From Spartobacteria bacterium (GTDB taxonomy: Bacteria; Verrucomicrobiota; Verrucomicrobiia; Chthoniobacterales; UBA10450): a DNA stretch of 64,000 nucleotides. Under the pieces are notes generated by a model. It worked only from the letters and a program-made list of their open reading frames with translations, was not told the origin of the DNA and did not search any database. This document shows, one piece after another, positions 39,721 through 49,357 of the stretch. The DNA lies in contig PMSN01000025.1 of NCBI GenBank assembly GCA_003167555.1, positions 248,001 to 312,000 on the forward strand, written 5' to 3'. Position 1 is the first letter of the stretch. Every line of letters begins with the position of its first letter. The position numbers and the translations under genes are program-made.

Positions 39721-42145
39721 CAGTCCGCGGGCTGTAATCGCCCCGTTCCAGATCGAGGTTCGGATTGTAGTACGGATCGCCGCGCTCGATGACGTCCTCC
39801 CACCGATCGAGCAAAAGCGTCCGGTCCACCATGTCGTAATAGGTTTTGCGCGAGGTCCACTCGTGATGCAGGACGACGGCCTGCGGAGTGTAGATGATGC
39901 GCAGGTCGCGATCTCGGAGGCGCAGGCAAAGATCAACGTCCTGGTAGGCCGTGAAAAAATGTTCGCTGAACCCGCCCAGCTCGCAGAAGAGCGACTTGCG
40001 AATCATCAGACACGCGGCAGTGAGGGCGGAGACTTCGCGCGCGCAGACGAGACTGCCGGCGTAGCCATCCACGCCGATCGGAAAATCCCGCATGATGTGA
40101 TCGGCCGTTCCGCGCATGCCGAGCGCCACGCCGGCATGTTGGACCGTGCGATCTTCATAAACCAGCAAGGCGCCGACTGCGCCGACATCCGGCTGTTCCG
40201 CGTAATAAACGAGATGCTGGATCCAATCTTCGCTCACGATCTCGGTGTCGTTGTTGAGGAAGAGGAGAAAATCGCCGGTCGCCGCGGCCGCACCGCGGTT
40301 GTTGGCGCGCGAAAAATTAAAGGGATTGGGAAATTCAATCCGGCGCACCGGGTATTCCTTCAAAAGGCGGAGGGCATCGGCGTCTGTCGTTTCGTTATCG
40401 ATCGCGATGATTTCAAAATCGGGATAGGACGTTTTCTCCAAGATGCTTTTCAGACAACGCCCCAGAACTTCTGGCGCGTCTTTCGTCGGGATGATGATGC
40501 TGACCCGTGGAAATGTGTCCCGCTTCGCCGGCTTGATTCTCAATCGATGAGGCAAACCCGCCGGCTCGGCTTGCGCTGGAAGCCTCACCCTTGCGAGATG
40601 CGCATTCACCGCGCGCTGCTGCAACGCATCGATCCCCGGCTTCGCATCGCTTTTCTCCGCGATGCTCCCGGCGGTTTTGCGCCAGTGATAAAGAATCTTC
40701 GGAATGTGAGCGATCGCCGCGCCCGTCTCACTCGCGCGCAGCACGAATTCAAAATCCTGCACGCCATCAAAAGCGGAATCAAAGCGCGTCTTCACGGCCA
40801 GTTCTCTCCGGACACAAAGGAAATGGCCGACGTACATCGCGCCGCGGAAATATTCCGGCGACCAGTCGGGCTTGAAGAACGGCTCAATCAACGCGCCGCT
40901 GGCATGGTCGAGTTTGTCCTCGTCAGAATAAACAACGTCGCAGCCTTCGCGCATCTTATCCGCGACCGACTCGAGCGCGGAGGGTTCGAGGAGATCGTCG
41001 TGATCGAGGAAACAAACATAATCGCCGCGCGCAAGATCGAGCGCCTGATTGGTGGCGGCGCTGATGCCCGCGTTCGCCGCGAACTCAACCCGCACCCGTG
41101 GGCTAACGCGGCTCAGTTTTTCCAGCAGCTTCTTCGTCTCTCGATTCGGCGAGCCATCATCGGCGATGCACCACTCCCAATCGGCGAACGTTTGGTTGAG
41201 AAGGCTGAGCGCCGCTTCGGCGAGCCATTCCGGCCTGGTGTCAAAGGTCGGGGTGAGGACGCTGAAGAGCGGAGTGCCGGGCGGCGCCTGGCGGGCGTGT
41301 TCTTCCAGGAGCGGTTCGAGAAGTTCGAAGGCCTTGTTGGCTGAAAGCGGCCGTAATCGTGGGATCTCTTCGATGATGCCAATGTTGCCGCGCTTGCGAG
41401 TGTCTATCTCCCCGGAAGTGTCGCGTTCGCCTTGCAGTTCGTGTTCGAAAAACGGCTGCCAATCCGATCCTTGCTCGATGAGTTCCAGACGCACCGTGGA
41501 GGAGCCGCGAGGGACGGGAATTTCGATCGTGAATCCGCAGCGGCGTGCCGCCGGCCAATCGCGATTGGTTCGAACCACATCCGGCCGCTCGAGACCGTAG
41601 TGCCCTAGCCGACCCTTTCGGCCGATTTTGGCGCGCACCCCTGCGATCGCTTTGCCGCTGCGCGAAAAGCACCAGCCCTTGATGAGCAGAATCTCGCGGC
41701 TTGTTTTCCATTCTTTCGGCAGATCGAGCGCAAAAGCCAGATCGGCGGCGATGCCGTTCGCGTCGGGCTGTGATTTTCGAGAACGGTTGAAAAGTTTCCA
41801 AATCGGTTTGACCACGCGCCACGCGGCCGAGCATTGAATTTGCTCGAGCAAAGTTTCTCGGCTTTTCAGGCGCGCGGTCGCATCGGCGCGTCTGACCTTG
41901 TAGTGCCAAGTCTCTTGCTCCGCGCGATCGAGCCGCGCCTGCGCGGCCGTGGCGTCGGTCTTGAGCAGGCGAACCAGAGTCTTGATCGAGTTCAGTTGCC
42001 GGTTGGAGGATTCCAAGGCAGTTACCGGGTTCGGGAATGCCGAGTCGCGCCGAGACGAGAGAAGTTTTCGAAGCTCGACGAGAGAACCCCGAAGCCGGTC
42101 GAGTTCTGCCTGAATATCCCGGAAATGATCGCCGCGGTCCGGCAT
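39713..42145 (-). CDS. Double GT2 (GT-A) glycosyltransferase with coiled-coil and beta-sandwich N-terminus
   Basis: 810 residues. About 1-110 is coiled coil; then a CSAAWRVVKPIWKLFNRSRK helix; then a beta-sandwich (about 155-260: KEWKTSREILLIKGWCFSRS, AGVRAKIGRKG, ERPDVV, RRCGFTIEIPVPRGSSTVRL). Two GT2 domains follow: the first with FSVLTPTFDTRPEWLAEA, CIADDGSPN and CFLDHDDLLEP; the second with RVSIIIPTKDAPEVLGRCLK and LFLNNDTEIVSEDW, and HHEWTSRKTY near the end. Such doubles usually make disaccharide units. The N-terminal module also appears in the methyltransferase at 53085. ATG overlaps the upstream TAA by one base. Confidence 0.88.
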   Translation of the reverse strand: MPDRGDHFRDIQAELDRLRGSLVELRKLLSSRRDSAFPNPVTALESSNRQLNSIKTLVRLLKTDATAAQARLDRAEQETWHYKVRRADATARLKSRETLLEQIQCSAAWRVVKPIWKLFNRSRKSQPDANGIAADLAFALDLPKEWKTSREILLIKGWCFSRSGKAIAGVRAKIGRKGRLGHYGLERPDVVRTNRDWPAARRCGFTIEIPVPRGSSTVRLELIEQGSDWQPFFEHELQGERDTSGEIDTRKRGNIGIIEEIPRLRPLSANKAFELLEPLLEEHARQAPPGTPLFSVLTPTFDTRPEWLAEAALSLLNQTFADWEWCIADDGSPNRETKKLLEKLSRVSPRVRVEFAANAGISAATNQALDLARGDYVCFLDHDDLLEPSALESVADKMREGCDVVYSDEDKLDHASGALIEPFFKPDWSPEYFRGAMYVGHFLCVRRELAVKTRFDSAFDGVQDFEFVLRASETGAAIAHIPKILYHWRKTAGSIAEKSDAKPGIDALQQRAVNAHLARVRLPAQAEPAGLPHRLRIKPAKRDTFPRVSIIIPTKDAPEVLGRCLKSILEKTSYPDFEIIAIDNETTDADALRLLKEYPVRRIEFPNPFNFSRANNRGAAAATGDFLLFLNNDTEIVSEDWIQHLVYYAEQPDVGAVGALLVYEDRTVQHAGVALGMRGTADHIMRDFPIGVDGYAGSLVCAREVSALTAACLMIRKSLFCELGGFSEHFFTAYQDVDLCLRLRDRDLRIIYTPQAVVLHHEWTSRKTYYDMVDRTLLLDRWEDVIERGDPYYNPNLDLERGDYSPRTDE

Positions 42146-44394
42146 TACGAATGCGCTGAAGTGGATTGGTTTTCGCGAAGCCGATGCAAGAGCGCGCGGT
42201 TCTCGTTCTCCAAAGCCTCCACTCTCTCCTGGAGCAGAGCGGGGGAGAGCGAACGGCGGCTGCGGCGCTGCCGGATGATTTCGATGCGAGCGCGCAGGAC
42301 AGGTCCGGCCACTTCCGGGGAATGAAGCACGCGCATGTCTTCCGCCGCCCGTTGCCCACGGGCACGCGCTTCGTCGGGGTGAGTGTAAACATCTCGGAGC
42401 AGCCGGGCCGCTTCCACGAGGTCCGGCTCAGACCAGTGCGAATCGGCGGGATAGGGTTCGCGTTCCTCTCCGACTTCGCACCGTCGCGCGGAGCAGAGGA
42501 AGCTGTTTTCCGGGGTCATGAATTCAAGGTTGCCCGAGTACGCCGTCGCGATGACTGGCTTCCCGAGCGCCATCGCTTCCGCGATACTCAACCCGTATCC
42601 CTCCGAACGGTGGAGCGACACGTAACAATCCGCCTGCGCCAGCAGCGTGCTCTTTTTGGTCTCCGAAAGGTAACCATCCACCAAAATAATATCGTGCCGG
42701 TTCCGCGCGGCGTATTTCATCTTTTCCATTTCCAGGATTCTTTTGTCGCCGTTGATGGTTTTGATCACGAGCACAGGCCCTTCGTCCGGAGCGAACGCGC
42801 GGGTAAAAGCCGTGATGAGTCCCAATGGATTCTTGCGTTCCAGCACACTGAGTAAATCGAAGACGAAGAGGAACAGGAAACGATCCGGCATCCCAAGGTC
42901 CGCCCGGGAGATTGAAGTGTCGATCGTCGGCGGCAGGATCGGAAGGTGGAATTTGAAAACAGGCTTGGGCGAAACCTTTAGCAAAGTCTTTCGCATGAAC
43001 TCGCTCGCCACCCAGATTTCGTCCACGTAGTTGAAGGCGCCGTGCAATGACTCGGGAAAATCTTCCACCTCCCAGAACCAGACCCCGATCGAGTAACGGC
43101 CGTGAAGCAGGCTCGGGCCATTCTTCTCCGCGAAGGCCGGCATCTGATCGGCATTGATGCAGATGAGGTTGAGATCGGCCGCGCTCGCTTTTGATTCTCG
43201 CTCGACGAACGGATGAGTTTGGCGATTCGCCGTGTCCTCGTAGGAGATCGTATTGAATGGGATTTCGGCCGCTTCGAGGCCTGCGACGAGCAGCCGCGCT
43301 GCCTCGCCAATGCCGAGTTCGGCATTGAAATATCCGGCGATATTTACGGCGGGCGACGAGGGAGGAGCGGAGCCATTTGGGCCGTGCCGTTTCGCATCGA
43401 GCGGCATCAGGGCGGCGGGCAGATTGAGTTCGGACTGCCCGAAGACGACATACCAGCTCTGAAACGCGGCCGCGTCGGTCCCGGCCGGGTCGGGAAAAGC
43501 AGCGCGCACGTCCTTGCGGGCCGCATGAATGGCAAGCATGTATCGCGTAACGGCCGGGCCTTGCCTGCCCATCGGCTCGTTCAACCACTCCATAAACGCT
43601 TGCTCGCCGCCCGGGCCAAACGGACTCGGCGGCTCCGGCGCCAATCCCTTTTTGAATGCTTCCAGCGCCTCTTGATAGAGCCGCCGCATGTGATGATCGA
43701 TTGGTAATCCGCTCGGCAAACAATCGAAGCGATACGGCGTTAGTTTCAGATCGTTAAAGCCCGCGCGCAGGAGGTTGTCGCGGTACTCATCGCAAATCTT
43801 CGCCACGGCCAGATGCTCACTCAGAAGAATCCGCGGCGTCAGTCCCTGGTCCTTGCTCAACAAATGCGGTTTATCGGGATCGTAACCGCGAAAATTAAAA
43901 AACCGGAGAGGTTTTCCATTTACTTCGTAATGGTCGCCCGCCCAAACGAAAGTCCGCTCCAGAAGATTCCAATAGCCAACGTTCCAGCCCGGATCGTCCG
44001 CGATTTCCTCAGATCCTTCTGGCCCCAGAACGATTGAATTCTCTCCGGTCAGTTTTGGGAAACGATCGAGTGGGGCAAAAATCTCTATCTCCGGCGAAAA
44101 ATAAATCGAGAGGCGCGCGCCGGATCGCCGCAGTCTCCGCAAGAGCGGCGGCCTGACGAGGTCCACGAGTTCGGACCCGCTGTGAAGCATCGGAAGCCGA
44201 TGCGCCTCGCCCGGCTCGAGATCGATGTCCTCAAGACCAAGCAGCTCAACCCCGCCCGCGGATGGCGCCTCCTCGACCGGTCCATCGAGGACAAGAATGA
44301 AAAACGCGACCTCAGGCTGGTAACATTTGAAGGAATGAGCCAGGACACGAGCGCTCGCGAGCTGCTTTCGCAGCACGATCGTGCAGCCCGCCAT
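42145..44394 (-). CDS. Two-domain glycosyltransferase (N-terminal GT-A-like, C-terminal GT4)
   Basis: 749 residues from the ATG at 44394, preceded by GAGGG; the frame can be extended only to a TTG at 44427. The N-terminal domain (about 1-250: MAGCTIVLRKQLASARVLAH, VAFFILVLDGP, ARLSIYFSPEIEIFAPLDRF) resembles nucleotide-diphospho-sugar transferases of the GT8 sort. The C-terminal GT4 part begins at VNIAGYFNAELGIGEAARLL, with IGVWFWEVEDFPESLHGAF, FVFDLLSVLERKNPLGLITA and HRSEGYGLSIAEAMALGKPV followed by IATAYSGNLEFM. A coiled coil closes the protein. It is the first gene of a three-gene minus-strand set with its stop overlapping the next start. Confidence 0.85.
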   Translation of the reverse strand: MAGCTIVLRKQLASARVLAHSFKCYQPEVAFFILVLDGPVEEAPSAGGVELLGLEDIDLEPGEAHRLPMLHSGSELVDLVRPPLLRRLRRSGARLSIYFSPEIEIFAPLDRFPKLTGENSIVLGPEGSEEIADDPGWNVGYWNLLERTFVWAGDHYEVNGKPLRFFNFRGYDPDKPHLLSKDQGLTPRILLSEHLAVAKICDEYRDNLLRAGFNDLKLTPYRFDCLPSGLPIDHHMRRLYQEALEAFKKGLAPEPPSPFGPGGEQAFMEWLNEPMGRQGPAVTRYMLAIHAARKDVRAAFPDPAGTDAAAFQSWYVVFGQSELNLPAALMPLDAKRHGPNGSAPPSSPAVNIAGYFNAELGIGEAARLLVAGLEAAEIPFNTISYEDTANRQTHPFVERESKASAADLNLICINADQMPAFAEKNGPSLLHGRYSIGVWFWEVEDFPESLHGAFNYVDEIWVASEFMRKTLLKVSPKPVFKFHLPILPPTIDTSISRADLGMPDRFLFLFVFDLLSVLERKNPLGLITAFTRAFAPDEGPVLVIKTINGDKRILEMEKMKYAARNRHDIILVDGYLSETKKSTLLAQADCYVSLHRSEGYGLSIAEAMALGKPVIATAYSGNLEFMTPENSFLCSARRCEVGEEREPYPADSHWSEPDLVEAARLLRDVYTHPDEARARGQRAAEDMRVLHSPEVAGPVLRARIEIIRQRRSRRSLSPALLQERVEALENENRALLHRLRENQSTSAHS

Positions 44395-44503
44395 CGACTT
44401 TACCCTCACAGCTTCGAATCGTAGCAATGATTCCGTCCGCCGTCGAGAGAGAGGCTTCTAACCTGGCGTGCCGTTAGCGTTGAATTCTGGCGGGCGGCGC
44501 TCT

Positions 44504-47440
44504 TTACTGGAAGATGTAGGCTTCCACTACCCCCACGCCGGTGCCGCTGTTTTTGCCGCGGACGACGGCAGTGTAGTTGCCGCGCGGCAATCCAGTTTTG
44601 TAAATAGCGGATTCTGCATCGTTGGTCGGTTGCAGACCGACGGCTTGAATCGCGGCCGCATCCGGCGATGATTTCCAATCATCATTCGAGGAGATCGTGG
44701 TTCCGTTGCCATCGTGTAATTCGAGCGTCGGATCGCTCAACGGATTGGTAATTCCCGCGGCGCTGAGCGAAGGCCCGATTCCGCGCACCACTACTTTTGT
44801 CGCGCCGGCGCCACCGAGATAAATGAAGCCACCGATCATTACGTTGTCACCAGTCTGGATGAAGCCGCGGGTGGCGATATTCGCCAGCGTAGAAGGATAG
44901 ATAGCATCCAGGTCGTAGACTTCTACAACAGCAATACCGGTCGCATTGTTGGCACCACTGACGATTGCGGTATAGTTGCCCGGCGCAAGCGTTGCGATGA
45001 TCGCAGACTCGGCGTCATTGAGCGGAGCGATCCCTGTGGCCACAATGTCGATCGCTTGGTTTGAATCAACGGCTCCGCCGATCTGGGTAGTGCGCCAGTT
45101 ATCATTGCTGGCAATCGTCGCGCCTCTCGCATCATGAAGCTCGAGCTTCGGATCCTGTAATACGCCGGCAACAGCTCCGCTTAGTGAGGGACCGATCGCT
45201 CGGATGATCACCCTCTTGGGCGATGGACCTTGGATAATGAAGCCGCCAATAAGCACGTTCTCGCCGGTACCGACTGGCAGACGAGTTGAGATGTTGAGCG
45301 CGACTGCTGGCGGAGGGATCGTAGCGAAAGTGGTCCCGCCAACTGTTAAGATATGGGTTCCATCAACCGCAGTCGCTCCGACTGCAGCGTCGGCAGCCTG
45401 TGGAGCACCGTCGAGAGAAGGCGTCGCGCCGCTCGCCGCAAAAGCGACGTAGGCGGGGATCGGAACTGTTTCGCCTGGAGCCCCCGCTAACAATATTGTT
45501 GGCGGAATCATCAGAACCACGCCCACCAAAGGAGCGGAAGTGGCCTCGGTATTAGCGCTTGGCGATTTAACGGTCTGCGTGCCATCCGAGCGAGGGATAA
45601 CGAGACTATTCAACTGCGCGACATTTTGCGCTCCGATAATGTCGTTGAAATAGACGCTGTTTGTCGGGAAAAACTGGTTACCGCTGAATTGGAGGCGATT
45701 GAACGGCGGGCCATCTTTATTCTCTCTGTCGCCATCGTAAATTATTGTTCCACCCACATTGTTGCTAAAAACACAGTTTTGAATCACGCCGCTGATATCA
45801 TAGCCAGGAAGGCCGTTCGCGGGAGGGCTAGGGGCGCTCGTAATCCCAGCACCCAAGCCGGCGCCGTTGATGCGATTATCGACGACGCTGCTTCCGTTCA
45901 TATTCAACGTCGAGCCGAAGAGTGTAAAAGCCGTCCCCTGTTCGCCCGAGGTGCAGTGTGAAATAGTGCTGTTCGTAATGTTGCCGGCAGAGCCCTGAAT
46001 AAGCTGAATACCGGCGCCGGAATTAGTGGTTCTGCAATTCTCGACGATGGAGTTGTCCATCGTTAGATCAACAAATGTTCCCAGGAAGGCCCCGCCAACT
46101 CCGGGTAGTGACGTGTCACCGATGGCTGCGGCGTCGGACATCACCACACGAGTGAGTTTGACGATGCCCCGATTACTTTCCGGTGTTCCATTAGGCGTCG
46201 CGCCCCCGAGGCCGTAAGCGAAGTTCAGGTCGCCGCCTGCGAAAATACATCCTCCTTGCCGAGCGCTGGCGACACTCGTGCCTGATCCTTGGATCAGCGT
46301 GTCGGTGATTATCAATTGGATGGGCCGATGATTTGTGGGTGGATTCTCAGATGAGAGTGCAATGATCGCGCCGCCGAGCCCCTCGTCGCCTCCGTTCCCG
46401 GTCGCGGTATTACCTTTGAACACACACCCGTTGATTTCTGTGATCGCCAGGTAATTGCTAAAAGCGCCTCCTTGCCGGGAAGTATTATTATTGAAGCGAC
46501 AATTATAAATTTTTGCCGTCGTCTGTCCCTCGAAGTGAACCGCTCCACCCAAAGCCGGCGCCGGGGGCGGATTAAACGCCGGATCGAATTGGGCAACGTT
46601 CCCGTTGAACGCACTATCACGGACGATAACATCGACCGAGGGCGTCGATACCGGATCTTTCCAGGAGCCAATGGCATAAATCGCTCCGCCGACATAGCCG
46701 GCCTGGTTATTGTCGAACGTGCAGTTACTCACTCTCAAGGTGGCGTCATTGACGAAAATGCCCCCGCCCGCTGCTTTCGGAGAATGATTGGGCAAATTCA
46801 CGCGGTTACTTGCAAAACGCGAGTTACTCACGTAAACGCGCGATCCGATTACACTCATGCCGGCGCCAAAGTTAGGCGACGTGTTACTTGTCCAGGTACA
46901 CGAATCGAAGGAAATTACGGATCCCGCTATCCATTGCGCGCCACCCCCCGTCCCGGGGCCTGGAGAGTTGGCGGCATTATTTTGGAACGTACACGACTTG
47001 AAAATCGCCTGCGCGTTGACCAGGGTCATCGCCCCGCCAATAAAACCAGTCTGCGACATACCATTGGCAAAAGTCAGCCGTTCAAAAGTGATGGGACCAA
47101 CCTTGGCCAAACTTGACGGCGCATATCGCAGGATGTCAGTCGAGCCTCCGCCGGTAAAAGTCACCGCGGCCCCGGTAGCTGCGCGAATCGTGAACGCTTT
47201 TGGCGACGGTAGATCGTAGATGGTATAGCCGCCTGACGGAGCTTGGTAAGTACCCGCCGCCATTTCGATGACGCCTCCGTCGACAACTGCGGAGACGGCG
47301 GCCTGTAAATCCGGCGTATCTCCCGGAACGTGGACGATCTGCTGCCCGTGTAACGAGCTTGCCAGTGCCACCCATCCAAAGATGGAAGCGATGAAGGTCG
47401 ATCGCAGGCGTCGACCCGGCTGAACAGGAAAAAGAGTCAT
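44504..47440 (-). CDS. Secreted parallel beta-helix protein with two C-terminal 110-residue domains
   Basis: 978 residues with an N-terminal signal (FIASIFGWVALASSLHG). About 30-640 is a right-handed parallel beta-helix like those of pectin lyases and adhesins, with repeating short strands such as FKSCTFQNNAAN, VSNSRFASNRVN, VSNCTFDNNQAG and IYNCRFNNNTSR. No pectinase catalytic residues are obvious. The last 230 residues are two copies of a domain: LNISTRLPVGTGENVLIGGF ... VIIRAIGPSLSG ... PKLELHDARGATIASNDNWR ... ESAIIATLAPGNYTAIVSGA, and LANIATRGFIQTGDNVMIGG ... GNYTAVVRGKNSGTGVGVVE. The same domain makes up the protein at 58133-59035. A surface or sorting role is likely. Confidence 0.8.
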   Translation of the reverse strand: MTLFPVQPGRRLRSTFIASIFGWVALASSLHGQQIVHVPGDTPDLQAAVSAVVDGGVIEMAAGTYQAPSGGYTIYDLPSPKAFTIRAATGAAVTFTGGGSTDILRYAPSSLAKVGPITFERLTFANGMSQTGFIGGAMTLVNAQAIFKSCTFQNNAANSPGPGTGGGAQWIAGSVISFDSCTWTSNTSPNFGAGMSVIGSRVYVSNSRFASNRVNLPNHSPKAAGGGIFVNDATLRVSNCTFDNNQAGYVGGAIYAIGSWKDPVSTPSVDVIVRDSAFNGNVAQFDPAFNPPPAPALGGAVHFEGQTTAKIYNCRFNNNTSRQGGAFSNYLAITEINGCVFKGNTATGNGGDEGLGGAIIALSSENPPTNHRPIQLIITDTLIQGSGTSVASARQGGCIFAGGDLNFAYGLGGATPNGTPESNRGIVKLTRVVMSDAAAIGDTSLPGVGGAFLGTFVDLTMDNSIVENCRTTNSGAGIQLIQGSAGNITNSTISHCTSGEQGTAFTLFGSTLNMNGSSVVDNRINGAGLGAGITSAPSPPANGLPGYDISGVIQNCVFSNNVGGTIIYDGDRENKDGPPFNRLQFSGNQFFPTNSVYFNDIIGAQNVAQLNSLVIPRSDGTQTVKSPSANTEATSAPLVGVVLMIPPTILLAGAPGETVPIPAYVAFAASGATPSLDGAPQAADAAVGATAVDGTHILTVGGTTFATIPPPAVALNISTRLPVGTGENVLIGGFIIQGPSPKRVIIRAIGPSLSGAVAGVLQDPKLELHDARGATIASNDNWRTTQIGGAVDSNQAIDIVATGIAPLNDAESAIIATLAPGNYTAIVSGANNATGIAVVEVYDLDAIYPSTLANIATRGFIQTGDNVMIGGFIYLGGAGATKVVVRGIGPSLSAAGITNPLSDPTLELHDGNGTTISSNDDWKSSPDAAAIQAVGLQPTNDAESAIYKTGLPRGNYTAVVRGKNSGTGVGVVEAYIFQ

Positions 47441-47530
47441 CGTAAATGTCTAAAGGTTAATTGTTCGGACTAAACACGTTTTTGTCGCAGATGCCATACC
47501 AATTCCGGGCCGGACTGCGTCGCTTTCCGA

Positions 47531-49282
47531 TTAGTGTAGAATTATCGGCGTATCGAGCGGATAGAGGGTCGCTCTCTTGGCGTCGAAGGCCCATGCTCTT
47601 ATTAGATGATCGCCGGGGGGTACTAGAGAACGATCAAAATGGCAAATCCACCCGCAGGCGGTCAGCGTCGTGCTATGAAGCGCCCGTGCGACGTCTAGCC
47701 GCTCTTGGGTTTCGTCCGCGACGCGAAATGCGATGGCGTTTCCTTGACCAGGTGTCTCGTAGCTCAACACAACGCAATCAGCGGGTCTGTCGCGTTTGGG
47801 TAGCGTAGCCCAACCCACAAATTTGCACGTTTGCCCTTCAACTGTCAGATAATCGAGGTATCCGACCAATTTAGATTCGGTATTTAGTTTCGATATTTCC
47901 GCGCTCCGTAACATCGAGGGATGGAACAACCCGATGCTATCCTCCATGTTGGCGAACATCCTGGCTTGAGACGCCTCCGCCATCAGATATTTGTCGTGAA
48001 TTGTCCCATCGTCGAGCACATTGGAAAAGAGGAGCGCTCCCTTTCCCCACAGCCGGGTTCTTTGGCTTTGTGCCATCAAGCTTTGGCCCCATGAGAATGC
48101 CACGAGCGTCAAGAGTATGAACCCGGTAAGCAACCCTGTTTCTACTCTCGCTAACCCCTCGGTGGACATTTTGTTTCTCGGCCGCAAACGAATTTCGTTG
48201 GCCACGATTGCCACTAAACCGATCGCGGCGACGGAGAGATAAAGGGAAAAGGAAGTGTAACGCGAATCAAGTCCTTGGTTGACGCCGAAACCGATGCGAG
48301 CCACGGCGGCAAGACAAGCGCTAAGGAAAGCGTAGGCCCCGATCGTCAGCCAGGGAATCATTCGCTTTCGAAGAGATGAGTCCCGCACATAGCGAAGTAA
48401 ATAGAGGGCAGCTGCTCCATAAAGAGCGAGCAGGACGGTTCCGATGAGAGCTGCTGGAAGAATCGCTTCGGTGCGGTCCGCGCGCCAGAGATGCGCCCCC
48501 ACAAAAGTGGTTACGTAAAGATAATAGTCCAGCAAACCAACCGCAACGCCGGGAACTTGGGCGGGGTGCCGGAAGCCCACGAAGTAAAGGCAAAGAACGG
48601 CCGTACCTAAAGCAACCCATGCGAAGAGCCAGCACGCTGACCGTTTGAACTGCTGGGCGGGCTCAAAAGAGAGCGCGATGGGAAAGGTCAATGCCCAGAG
48701 TAGAACGCCCCCGCCAAACGAGAAGGTGCTCACGATGGCGAGGACGGCACAAAGGACATATTTTTTCCAGACGTTCAGCGACGAGATCGCAACTAATAGG
48801 CCGCAGGCGAAAAGAAAATTGCAGAGCAAGAGAACAAATTGAAACCCCCATACCCAGTTCTCCGCCTGGACCGGAGAGAACAGCAGCAGATTTACCAGGA
48901 AGGCCAGGGCAAGCGCTTTCTCAATCGACCCCGTGATCGTCCGTCTGATGACAACCCAGAGAGTTATGGCAGTGAAACCAGCAAGCAAGGCAGAGAAGAA
49001 CATCTCCGCCCGCACATCGCCGTGAGAAAAATAGGCGAAAGCGATAAAGAGTAAGCGCGGGAAAAAGTAGCGATGCTCGTTATGTTGTCGGAATAGATCG
49101 GAAAAGTTAATCGTGTGTTCGTGTGCCTTCACGAGGAGGGGTGCCAAGGTAAACTCGTCCGCGTAGGGAACGTTCACGCCATATTTCGCGACCAGCGACA
49201 GCAGGTAAATTACCGGAAGAAGCGGCAGAACGAAGAACGCCAGGTTGCGCCAGAAGCCGCGCTTCTGCAGCGTTGCGCGCAT
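47531..49282 (-). CDS. Polytopic membrane protein, probable GT-C glycosyltransferase (paralogue 2 of 4)
   Basis: 583 residues: TM1 (FLAFFVLPLLPVIYLLS-like segment, about 12-32), then the outside loop NVPYADEFTLAPLLVKAHEH and DLFRQHNEHRYFFPRLLFIA. About ten membrane helices follow and a 110-residue C-terminal domain with KFVGWATLPKRDRPADCVVL, ERLDVARALHSTTLTACGWI and PPGDHLIRAWAFDAKRATLY. Closest to the protein at 34154 in both the loop and the tail. The DE pair of the loop is the candidate catalytic acid. Downstream partner of two further paralogues on the minus strand. Confidence 0.65.
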   Translation of the reverse strand: MRATLQKRGFWRNLAFFVLPLLPVIYLLSLVAKYGVNVPYADEFTLAPLLVKAHEHTINFSDLFRQHNEHRYFFPRLLFIAFAYFSHGDVRAEMFFSALLAGFTAITLWVVIRRTITGSIEKALALAFLVNLLLFSPVQAENWVWGFQFVLLLCNFLFACGLLVAISSLNVWKKYVLCAVLAIVSTFSFGGGVLLWALTFPIALSFEPAQQFKRSACWLFAWVALGTAVLCLYFVGFRHPAQVPGVAVGLLDYYLYVTTFVGAHLWRADRTEAILPAALIGTVLLALYGAAALYLLRYVRDSSLRKRMIPWLTIGAYAFLSACLAAVARIGFGVNQGLDSRYTSFSLYLSVAAIGLVAIVANEIRLRPRNKMSTEGLARVETGLLTGFILLTLVAFSWGQSLMAQSQRTRLWGKGALLFSNVLDDGTIHDKYLMAEASQARMFANMEDSIGLFHPSMLRSAEISKLNTESKLVGYLDYLTVEGQTCKFVGWATLPKRDRPADCVVLSYETPGQGNAIAFRVADETQERLDVARALHSTTLTACGWICHFDRSLVPPGDHLIRAWAFDAKRATLYPLDTPIILH

Positions 49283-49357
49283 TACTTCCTACCGGGCTTG
49301 CTCTTCATCCGGACGAGCTTACTAGGAAAACTGCCTCGCACAATGTCGCAACGCGCG

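Noticed and set aside
39863-41344. Open reading frame of 493 codons on the plus strand
   Set aside because: Antisense to the double GT2 glycosyltransferase.
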